Below are positions 14,413-24,804 of a DNA stretch of 64,000 bases, piece by piece. The notes under the pieces are model-generated. The model made no database searches, was not told the origin of the DNA, and was given only the letters and a program-made list of their open reading frames with translations. Numbering within the stretch: position 1 is the first letter of the stretch; each line of letters begins with the position of its first letter. Source of the DNA: Mya arenaria (Eukaryota > Mollusca > Bivalvia > Myida > Myidae); NCBI RefSeq assembly GCF_026914265.1, contig NC_069128.1:29021960-29085959 (forward strand), read 5' to 3'. Both the position numbers and the translations under genes were made by a program.

Positions 14413-14940
14413 CATTTTCTAAAAATCAAAATTTTTGATCGAAAATATCGATTTCATACCAAATTTATTTGGGAGAAATGTTGATAAAAACGCATTTGTT
14501 GTATACTCAAAATTATAAGCAGTACTTACACATTCCCTTTTCAAAACAACAACAACAAATACGATAACAATGAATTGAACAAAGATGGACCGTACAAGTC
14601 ATAAGAAGAGTTCGTTAAATAGCAATGTAGGAATGTTAAATTTTATTACCACTATGTTGCATTGAACAATTGTTTATTTTGGTCACTGCTTAGTTTTAAT
14701 TAGCGAGTGTTTATTTTGGTGATCTCCATGCTTGGTCATTACAAACACCTTTTTGAATAAGCCTGGCCTCATACAGGCATACATAGATGACGCATAAAAT
14801 TCATTTGAGGAGGAAAAAACAGAATTCCAAATAGAAATTGAAAATATCTTACTATCTTGTGAATTGATGCGTAATCTAAAACAAACCATTCTTTCACTAA
14901 CGCATGTGTGTACGGAGATTACATATACGATAAAATATGG

Positions 14941-14972
14941 ACTATTATTATTATTATTATTATTACTACTGT
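14941..14972. repeat. TTA trinucleotide microsatellite
   Basis: About nine TTA/CTA units in a row. They produce a run of leucines in one chance reading frame. Confidence 0.9.
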
Positions 14973-15504
14973 TATACTATCATAAATACTTGGAGTTGGA
15001 CAAGAAACTATTAATAATTATTAATTCTCTTTTACTTTTCAAAATACCATGGCCAATTGTGTCGTCATCAAAATAAGTACTTTGCTAATCAAGCTATAAG
15101 CTACAGGTTTGTTTACTATTGTATTTGGATGCAATTTTGAAATACATGAACCATTTGATAAATGAAATATTGAGTGTGTACAGCGGGAATATGTTCGGAA
15201 TGGAAAGCTTCCATCTATATGTCTAAGAATAAATACATCATTACCCAACAATTATTTTATTAAACAATGAAAGTATTATAAAAATATTATGTCATACAAT
15301 AATGTACATAGGTAAAATACAAAAAAAAAAGAAAAAAAAAGATACAGCCATTGAAAACAATAATTATGTTTTCTTTTGTTAAATATATTGTTCTTTAGTG
15401 TAGATATGTCAGATCTTTAGAACCTAATCAGGTCAATCCTGGTAAAGTTACCAAAAACAGGCATGTCAATCATTTAGATTACTAACACTCCGACGTTAAC
15501 AAAC

Positions 15505-15730
15505 AAACCAACGACGATCACACAGCGTCCCATATTCCCATACACCGATGCCATACGAATCTTGACTCCTGTGGAAGCCAAACCAACAAATGACGATCTA
15601 ACAGCGTCAAGGGCTCCGCTGTACATGTCCTATGACGTCAATCAATGCTGACGTTCATGGAAACTAGCCCAACCGACGACCACACAGCGTCACCTGCCAC
15701 TGAGTCCAAATTGCCCCCCCCCCCCCCAAT
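15505..15730. repeat. Degenerate tandem repeat with CACACAGCGTC core, plus poly-C tract
   Basis: Three diverged units share a CCAACGACGATCACACAGCGTC-like core, at about 15512, 15585 and 15670. A run of about 15 C lies at 15714-15728. This region is GC-richer than its surroundings. No coding signal was found. Confidence 0.55.
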
Positions 15731-16976
15731 CCAACATCAACGTTACGCTTTACGCATGACGTTCCGCCCACACAGACCGGAAGTTCGATCTCCAACGAGA
15801 GATTCATGTTTTGAAAGGTTCACTTATTATTAAACTAACTACAAAACAAACAAAAATGCTGATTAAAATTTGTGAAACACGCTTCGACAGTAACATTGTT
15901 ATATTGATATGACTAGAGCCTAAAATTCTTCGATTTTTTTGGTACAATTTCAAACACTTTAATCAATTTTGTGTTTTGTTGTTTCTTTTAAACTATTTAT
16001 GAATTTAAGGGATGAAAACATTCCTTTCAACTTCATTGTATTGGGTTTATACCAAACGTATAAAAACACGTATTTATCAGATTTGTGTATATCATCCATG
16101 CCTCAACGATCCTAGGCAGTTTACATTCAATGTTTGTCAACTTAAAGTCCACAATATCCAAGAAACTAATTATGTCAAGCTTGGCGTCTAGGTTGTTATA
16201 TAACCTTGTTTTCCAGTAACCCCAAATAATGGGAATAAGAGAACTTTTAACCTGTGTCCACAATCTTATGACATGGCGATACATACAGAATCCGTATTAA
16301 AAGTATATAACTTTGTCAAAATTCTAGTCTCAGTGCTGTTCCATCTCGTCTGTTTCTATTGCGATTCATGATGGTCCAGTGTTCGTCCAAGCATGAATTT
16401 GATCTCCTTCTTCATTGTTTCCGTTGAAATCAATCAACCCTGAATAATTTCATCTCTTATCGTTCCCTTCAAATCCAACTGCCTTCTGTGTACTGTTACC
16501 AGATTTCAATATCAGGGTCTACCTGCCCTTTTGTTATGTTCAGTTTTAGTACTCATAACAACCCTTTAAAATGTATATAGGTGAATGTAGCAGTTTTAAG
16601 ACTAAGGCAAGGGTACTTGCTGAAGTTTTCCAATCAACATAAACAGTAAATCGTGTATCTGTTTAAACAAAGATAAATTATTCTAAAGCATAAATGAAAA
16701 GAATAAGGCACATCAAGCTCCCTTGGCTTGAATTGAGCTTCGATAATCAATAAATGAACTAAAATACAGTTGATTACCCGATACTCAATAAGTTATGATC
16801 AAACTACATTTATGACAAAATCCATTTGGCTTTTTAGAATCTATTTCAAACCCCTACGTGCGCTGACGGTACAAATGCTGCCATCAGAACATTACATGTG
16901 CATTTTGCAGGCATATGTTGTATTGCTGTGTTGTTGGGTATCTCTCGTCCGGTGTCTGCTAGGCTATGCCAGAATA

Positions 16977-18451
16977 TAAACTCGAGGACAAAAGAAACGC
17001 CTCATCTTCGTACAAAGTAAAAACTGAAACTGTACAACTGTAAGTTGTATATTATAATACTATCAATTTCACAGGAACGAAATATACCAACGAGTACAAA
17101 CACAATTCATTCGATTTGGTTAAACAACAAGGTTGGTTGATAAAATACGTCGGAACAGAGGAGGGGTCAAGTTTTCGCATGAACTTTATTAATGAGTATG
17201 CCCACCCCCTCCTTGGATAATTCTCTTACTCTGGGTGGCATTGATCGACACAAACATCGCACCACTTCCCGCGGAATACGAGCCTAATCCTCTCTCAATG
17301 CGTTTGAATGTTCATTGCGTGTCCGTGGGGCTGAGTGACGTCGTCGGTCCTAATCTATGTTCAAAAGGGATTAAATCCAGTGACTTTGGGGGCTATTCTA
17401 GTATATAAATGTTTTTTGTACGTAAGAAGTCCATTGTGATTTTTGCCGTATGCGGACGGACGTTGTCGTGCTGAAAGTTAAAGTTTACGTTGACGTCGCA
17501 TCATTGGAATAACAACAGGCCGCAATACATCGTCAATATATCGTCTGGCGGTCACATTTCCCACAAGTACGATGAGTTCTGACCGAAAACTATGGTTTAT
17601 GGCACCCCGGACCATCACACTCCCCCTCCGTATCGATCAGTTTCCAGAATGTCGGTGCTGTTGCATTGTTCCCCACGTCGACGATATACTCGCGCTCGGC
17701 CATCAGCGAGGAACAAGTTAAAGCGCGAGTCATCACTGAACACAAAATTGTTCCAATCACGCCCTCGAAGATGATTCTGAGTCCAGTGAAGCCTTGCTTT
17801 TCGATGACGTTCGGAAAAAATGGGTCATCGATAAGGGCGATGGTAGCGAATTTGATAGTCTCAGAGACGTCTAAACACAGTCCTTTGATGAATTTGCCTA
17901 CCATGAGTGCCGACGATCCCGACTGCGGCTGCTTGTGTTGTCAAAAAGTGTTCGCGCAAATGACGTTGGCGTATGAATACGTCTTAACGGGGAGTGATTA
18001 CCCTAGGTGCACCTGAGCGAGGTCGGTTATTTACCGTCCTGGTATCCCTAAATCGTCTCATAAGACGCACTATAGTCGATATACTCACATTAAGCCGAGT
18101 TGCGACAAAAGACTGAGAAACACTAGCACCGAGTTGGCCTAAAATCCTATGCCGATTTTCAAAATTTGATCGAGGCATTTTTAATTTTACTAGTGTGTGA
18201 TAACCTTTCAGTATATTCGACTGTAAATCGTTCATACAACACAGTAAGTTCTTAAAACAATACATTTTTTGAAAACTCTTCGAGTATCACGTGCACGAAA
18301 AACAAACGAAGCGGTTAAAATGCAAAATAATTACCTGCATGTTTAGACAAGGGCAACTTATCAGGATATGTTTTCGATTGCCACTATTGTTTTGTGACAT
18401 ATACGTTTTATTACAATACATACATGAGGCGTTCCTTTCGTCCTCCAGTTT
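16977..18451 (-). mobile_element. Degenerate Tc1-like DNA transposon
   Basis: Terminal inverted repeats of about 29 bp are at 16977-17005 (TAAACTCGAGGACAAAAGAAACG...) and 18423-18451 (the reverse complement reads TAAACTGGAGGACGAAAGGAACG...). They differ at a few positions and bound a 1475-bp element, the usual Tc1 size. A broken transposase fills the inside on the minus strand. The element sits just past the end of duplication unit A. No homologous element was noticed at the matching place after unit B. Confidence 0.85.
17225..18175 (-). pseudogene. Tc1-like transposase pseudogene
   Basis: Reading from high to low coordinates, it starts MPRSNFENRHRILGQL (about 18175). It continues through the helix-turn-helix SFVATRLNVSISTIVRLMRR and the GRPR-type AT-hook NRPRSGAPRVITPR. 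After several frameshifts and stops come FSDDSRFNLFLADG-type and GGGSVMVRGAI-type catalytic blocks (about 17720-17590), then ARRYIDDVLRPVVIP (about 17540), HDNVRPHTAKI (about 17470) and an SLDLIPFEH block (about 17370). This is the full domain order of a DDE transposase of the Tc1 group, with at least four frame breaks. It is inactive. Confidence 0.85.
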
Positions 18452-21400
18452 AGTATGTTTCTTAATGTATTTAACTATTTTCTAATCAATTTGGTTTAAT
18501 AATATCAATATATCGTTAGAAGTACAGTATTTTAAAAATTCTTATTGTTCCAACCTGTATACATAGAAAGCTTATTTTCAATATTTAATGTCTGTTAAAC
18601 TTAATCACTTCTTTAAATACATCAAGCGTTATACCGGTTCATCTTACAGCCGGTGATGCAAAGGATTGAATCAAGTGCTCCAGCATCGTTTTCAGAGCAG
18701 TTCCCTGACAGAAAGTAATGTACTCTCATCAGAGTTGATAAATTAGACAATGCAACGATTGCAACTAAAGGATGCTGGATATGACTTGTGATATAATGCA
18801 TCGATAAATACACTCTGTACATTTATGACATAAAACATTCATAAACTAGTTTCATGCTCTAACCGTGTTGCCCCATCCAATGAGGAAGTGACGAAAACGT
18901 TGTGAATTCTTTTAACTGACCATAGGAGCTTCCAAAACTTCTTAAAATTTACAAATGGAGGGAAATCTATTGCCAAAAAATAACAAATAATTTCACCAAA
19001 CATGTATATAATTGAACTGACAGTGGTCTAAGGGAAGTAATTTCAAAATTTCAGCAGGTAAATCAGTCTAGATAAGACATGCATTAATAGTCTCCCCTGG
19101 ACAAATAAAATACCACCTCTGCTACATAAAAACATACTGTTGTGTTGTATGAACATATCCACATGGCAAAAAGGAAATCGCAATTACACTCAAGACTACT
19201 TCGACACCAACACAATGTTTATGTTAATTAGATGTTCCGGTAATGTCTTGGAATGAAAGGCTTAAGGAGTCGAATTTGTATAATAATATAACAATAAAAA
19301 CATATTGTTTTAACACAATTCCTTAACTTTGTAAATTGTATTGAATCAATGAATGTTTCGACAAAGTTCTTACTCAAACTTGCTACATATATATGCATAT
19401 TGTCAATGTACACCCCCGCCGAAGACGATGGCTCTCAAACTAGAAGATCCTCGACTTTTTTTCTTGAGCAACCGTTACAGGCAAAAATCCTAAAGTCATC
19501 ACATAGTTTACTTCCCGTTTTCGAACAGTAATGACAATAATCACTGTTATCATAATGACAGTATCGCGCAAATGAATGGTTTATGATCAAAAGCACGTGT
19601 AGTCTGTATTCAAAAGTTAGTCTATTTGATAGGAAATGTTGTTTCTAACTTCGAATGTTTCTTTCATGGACTCTAAATAAGACATTGCATAACTGCATGC
19701 AAACAATTTTTTCAAGAATATAGCTGAAATCCAATTATTATCGCACGTGGTGATATATATCTTTTCTGCTCGTCAAGGGAGACCACTGCCTAGGACAAAG
19801 GCCAAGCATACAAGAGTAACGGTCAGATTATAAGATATGCCATACGTAAGATAGTGTATTATATGACAAGGTATCTTAGATCCTTGAAATGCAGCAATGG
19901 TATTTTTGGGAGAAACGTATTTTATAAAGCCAGATAGGCTTTAATTCTGAAAGAAAGTTAATAATGAGCGTATAAATTAATTTTACTGAAAAACTGTAAA
20001 GGAAAAGAACATAGTGCGTTGACGTCATTTTCACATTTTGACATCAATTTCTACTCTTCTTTTCATAATTAGCTTGTACGTTTAAGATATCTTACACCAT
20101 TGTTTTAGCCCAAAATAGGTAGGAAATCAACTGTTTTCGTACTTGTTTCAACCAGAATATTAAATGAGCTGGGTAGTTTTATCAATACTGAAGTAGAATA
20201 GTGTACCTATTGAAACGTACCGTAATCAGCTATGTGCAACCATTTCAAGTTTTCGCTCGCATTTTATACAATATTAACCCATTGTCGTCTGCCTAAATAC
20301 CATGATACAAAAATAATTGTGTTTGAAGGTTAGGTGATCTTAATGGATATATATTATGCGCTATAAAAATTTCTAATGTTACTTTAACCATCCTAAATTT
20401 ATTGCCAGAATGTCTGCGCTGCAATATATCGAGAGAATTACACAAGTTACATGATCCTAATTGAAATCACTATTCCATTTCAAACTTTTATGCCCACAAT
20501 ATCCAATTAACTTTCGAAATTTTATAGAAAACTTTATAGATTTGTAAACTCGCGTGCAGGCATGCAACCCTTATTTGCGTACCAATAATACAAAAGAAAA
20601 TATATTTAAGAATAATTAATGAGTTTTCTTTGTCAAAATATTAAGTGTTTGTGTAAATTGAGAACATAATAAGAAACAATAAATAAATTATTCCCGCTTT
20701 TTATAATGCTGTTATCAAATAGTTGTCGCTGCAAACGTTGTTATTTGAGCTCTGAAAAAGATGCCCAAACCTGTTATCACGATCGCCTCTTTATTATAAT
20801 GTGTATCATATTTGAAAACAATAAAACGCCAAAAATAGTTATTATTATGGTTGTTTATTACCAGATATATCATGTGTGTTAAATGATGCATAATGCATGC
20901 TCATAAAAACGCGCATAATGTAAAGATTGTATTGCAGTCAGTTGAATAAAATTATCTTTAAAATGAAGCTGTAGCCACAAACGTATTCGGAAAAAAAGCA
21001 TTCCATAATGGGCATAATTTCAACGCTAATATGAAACCAAGTCGTACGAGTAACAAGTCATATTTTATTGTTAACATGCAGGTGCATGAACGCTAAGCTC
21101 GGTTAAGGCTTACCAAAGTTGTGTGCAGCTAACGTTGGCGATTTGGTTTCCCGCGTTCAGTCAAAGTGCTGCAATGGCAAAGGAATACAAATCGAAACAG
21201 GAAGCTTACGTGAGCAACTGTTATAGTTAACGTCAGTCAAGGATAGTGACTGAGTATGCTCATGTAATTGTCAACAACGAAGGCGAGCTAATACCTGCAG
21301 ATAATACCAAGACATTCAACCTGCCGGCTATGGTAAACTCGTATGGTTTACTGTTCATGGGTATCTGGTTGTCCTTATGCTATGTATGTTTACGCTGATA

Positions 21401-22369
21401 ATTAATATTGTTCAAGATAATTCGTATGGTTTCAAATGCCATTGTCTACAAGGGATACTTCGAAATTACGTAAACGATTTTTTACATTTCATATCACAGT
21501 TTGAAGTGATAAGTATTTGATCAGATGGGAGTATTAGCTTCTAATTAATAAAAGTTCTATGATTATTTTATGCTGAGCAATTTCCGATTGCTGCTGTCTT
21601 TTCAAATTATACCATCAGATGCCTGAATTACATCAGTACTCAAGAAAAACTATTACACATTCCGAATTTATTCTTTTTAAGACATAAATTGCCGCATTAA
21701 GATACTTTTAGTACAGCCTGTTACCAAATAATTACAATTGTTCGTCTATATTTTATTTTCGTTAAGGCTTGCAGAAAATAGCTTTATATATCGTTTCGCG
21801 ATTTGAGTAATCAAATAAGCATCATGGCAAAAAACGATTCATGTCTGTGGTTGCATAAAAGTGGGTTTAATTCATATATTGTAATAAAAGGGAACAGTAA
21901 AATTAATTTGTACTCAAACAAGTTCAGATTACACGGTTTAATGCAGTCAATTATTGCACGGTATCATTTTCAAAACAAACAGCATTATCCTCTCCATTTA
22001 AATAAAGCTAAAAGTAATATCACTTGCTTAAAACTCATCTCGCTCAAAGTGTCAAGTTACATAAACAAGTAAATAAACTCAATGGACTTTAAACGTTTTT
22101 GCCCGCGTAGGCTTGGTATCAAACATTCATTACAAAATACTAATACAGCTTCATCCATTGAAGCGGTATATTATAAAGATGATCGCAAACGCCCATATAT
22201 CAACATTTGGTTTAATCAATATTTATTTCGATACTACATTTACAATTAGTTTAGTTCAACAAGTCAACATTTGAGTATGTCTTCAATATGAGTGAGTTTT
22301 TTCTATGGCTATATATATATAAAATATAGAACTATAACCAGGTATTTCAATTTTGATCACAACGTTTTG
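18452..22369. other. Intergenic stretch between the duplication units, no gene seen
   Basis: AT-rich DNA with no supported exon, RNA gene or transposon domain. The frames at 18622-18822 and 21803-22072 show no recognisable domain. Confidence 0.45.
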
Positions 22370-24115
22370 TTATACGGTTTGATCAAGGTATCACTTTCTT
22401 AACACTATTTCTCTGTTATACGGTTTGATCAAGGAATCACTTTCTTAACACTATTTCTCTGTTATACGGTTTAATCAAGGAATCACTTTCTTAACACTAT
22501 TCCTCTGTTATACGGTTTGATCAAGGTATCACTTTCTTAACACTATTTCTCTGTTATACGGTTTGATCAAGGTATCACTTTCTTAACACTATTTCTCTGT
22601 TATACGGTTTGATCAAGGTATCACTTTCTTAACACTATTCCTCTGTTATACGGTTTGATCAAGGTATCACTTTCTTAACACTATTTCTCTGTTATACGGT
22701 TTGATCAAGGTATCACTTTCTTAACACTATTTCTCTGTTATACGGTTTGATCAAGGAATCACTTTCTTAACACTATTTCTCTGTTATACGGTTTAATCAA
22801 GGTATCACTTTCTTAACACTATTTCTCTGTTATACGGTTTGATCAAGGTATCACTTTCTTAACACTATTTCTCTGTTATACGGTTTGATCATGGTATCAC
22901 TTTCTTAACACTATTTCTCTGTACGGTTTGATCAAGATATCACTTTCTTAACACTATTTCTCTGTTATACGGTTTGATCAAGGTATCACTTTCTTAACAC
23001 TATTCCTCTGTTATACGGTTTGATCAAGGTATCACTTTCTTAACACTATTTCTCTGTTATACGGTTTGATCAAGGTATCACTTTCTTAACACTATTTCTC
23101 TGTTATACGGTTTGATCAAGGTATCACTTTCTTAACACTATTCCTCTGTTATACGGTTTGATCAAGGTATCACTTTCTTAACACTATTTCTCTGTTATAC
23201 GGTTTGATCAAGGTATCACTTTCTTAACACTATTCCTCTGTTATACGGTTTGATCAAGGTATCACTTTCTTAACACTATTCCTCTGTTATACGGTTTGAT
23301 CAAGGTATCACTTTCTTAACACTATTCCTCTGTTATACGGTTTGATCAAGGTATCACTTTCTTAACACTATTCCTCTGTTATACGGTTTGATCAAGGTAT
23401 CACTTTCTTAACACTATTTCTCTGTTATACGGTTTGATCAAGGTATCACTTTCTTAACACTATTTCTCTGTTATACGGTTTGATCAAGGTATCACTTTCT
23501 TAACACTATTCCTCTGTTATACGGTTTGATCAAGGTATCACTTTCTTAACACTATTTCTCTGTTATACGGTTTGATCAAGGTATCACTTTCTTAACACTA
23601 TTCCTCTGTTATACGGTTTGATCAAGGTATCACTTTCTTAACACTATTTCTCTGTTGTACGGTTTGATCAAGGTATCACTTTTTTAACACTATTCCTCTA
23701 TTATACGGTTAGATCAAGGTATTACTTTCTTAACACTATTCTTCTGTTATACGGTTTGATCAAGGTATTACTTTCTTAACACTATTCCTCTGTTATACGG
23801 TTTGATCAAGGTATTACTTTCTTAACACTATTCCTCTGTTATACGGTTTAATCAAGGTATTACTTTCTTAACACTATTTCTCTGTTATACGGTTTGATCA
23901 AGGTATTACTTTCTTAACACTATTCCTCTGTTATACGGTTTGATCAAGGTATCACTTTCTTAACACTATTCCTCTGTTATACGGTTTGATCAAGGTATCA
24001 CTTTCTTAACACTATTTCTCTGTTATACGGTTTGATCAAGGTATCACTTTCTTAACACTATTTCTCTGTTATACGGTTTGATCAAGGTATCACTTTCTTA
24101 ACACTATTTCTCTGT
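22370..24115. repeat. 46-bp satellite array, about 38 copies
   Basis: The unit begins TTATACGGTTTGATCAAGGT and continues with ATCACTTTCTTAACACTATT and TCTCTG. The array is about 1746 bp, which is 38 units with one 3-bp deletion (near 22921). Units vary mainly at three sites: T/A in AAGGTATC or AAGGAATC, T/C in TTTCTCTG or TTCCTCTG, and C/T in ATCAC or ATTAC. The ATTAC variants are clustered at about 23718-23915, which suggests local spread by unequal exchange. Each unit has a TTGATCAA palindrome. There are no unique spacers, so it is a satellite and not a CRISPR array. Confidence 0.97.
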
Positions 24116-24382
24116 TTACTGACCTGAGAACTAAGTATTATTTGAATATATGTTTTAACACTATTGACAAATGTGTATTAATTAAGTCTAGTGCTTACAA
24201 TCAGACTATAAAGAAACTTAAAATAACAGGTTGAATTTAATCCTTAAAAATGTACAGATACTATGTAAACTTTGAAATTGCATTTGTTTACATAATTGTT
24301 TTGTTCGACCAAAGGCATGTGTCTGCTGAAATTGCCAATAATCTAGATTTCTTTATGTTCAATCACATTGGAGACTGTTTCC

Positions 24383-24452
24383 CTGGTGGGGCTTGAACCT
24401 ACAAAATCTTGGGTGAGAGGCGGACACCAATACCACTAGACCACTCTCCCAC
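24383..24452 (-). repeat. tRNA-like module 1 (Glu-type) of a dimeric SINE-like element
   Basis: The minus strand contains GTGGTCTAGTGG (A-box region), CCGCCTCTCACC (anticodon region, CUC as in tRNA-Glu) and GGTTCAAGCCC (B box). The acceptor arms do not pair properly, so this is not a working tRNA. It is joined directly to a second tRNA-like module at 24453-24520. Confidence 0.7.
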
Positions 24453-24520
24453 TGATGTGGCTCTCGAACCCACAACCTCTTACGTGCGAGGCGGACATCT
24501 ATACGAAGCGACCACGCACA
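24453..24520 (-). repeat. tRNA-like module 2 of a dimeric SINE-like element
   Basis: The minus strand reads CGTGGTCGCTTCG, CCGCCTCGCACG and GGGTTCGAGAGCCAC, giving a B box. It shares the GTCCGCCTC centre with module 1, so the pair looks like diverged halves of a tRNA-derived dimer. A cloverleaf acceptor stem is absent. Confidence 0.6.
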
Positions 24521-24717
24521 TCCATCCAATCTCTCTAGCTACGCCCTGCATTTTGTACAACGACCAAATGGGTGTTCATTTTTTTGCGTTTTCCTTATTG
24601 AAGTGACTCAACTATATTAATACGCTTTGTGTGCATGGACTTTGATACGAAACAAAAATCCCCTAAACATCTGGTGATAGTTTTTTTTAGCAAATTCAAG
24701 TCATGGTTACAATAACG

Positions 24718-24725
24718 TATAAATA
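24718..24725 (+). promoter_or_regulatory. TATA box of cadherin-like gene 2
   Basis: TATAAATA lies 87 bp before the ATG, in the same ATAACGTATAAA context as in gene 1. Conservation of sequence and spacing between the paralogues supports a real core promoter. The satellite array ends about 600 bp upstream. Confidence 0.7.
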
Positions 24726-24804
24726 GCTTTACACCTCTCTGTCCTGGGCATTTGGCCTTTTCATACTTCCAGATTAATAATGCTTTGTAAAATACTAAAA
24801 TAAA

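Larger units (their letters stand above)
10080..16860 (+). repeat. Segmental duplication, unit A (carries cadherin-like gene 1)
   Basis: This unit matches 24680-35380 in order and orientation. It holds a promoter block, five exons, a block downstream of the gene (14143-14412 against 32773-33035), a block with 'GGCATACATAGATGAC' (about 14775 against 33795), a block near 16320-16560 (against 34815-35090) and a block near 16780-16830 (against 35330-35375). Introns and spacers between these anchors have largely lost alignment and differ in length. The duplication is therefore old, direct and punctuated by repeat insertions. Confidence 0.75.

Noticed and set aside
14864..15076. Frame with a poly-leucine run resembling a signal peptide
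   Set aside because: The leucines come from a TTA microsatellite.
17592..18016. Plus-strand frames across the Tc1-like element
   Set aside because: Shadow frames opposite the minus-strand transposase remnant.
22370..24115. Regularly spaced repeats that might suggest a CRISPR array
   Set aside because: Units are contiguous 46-bp copies with no unique spacers, no cas genes, and the DNA is clearly from an animal.
24383..24520. Functional tRNA genes
   Set aside because: B boxes and anticodon regions are visible but the acceptor arms do not pair; treated as tRNA-derived repeats.
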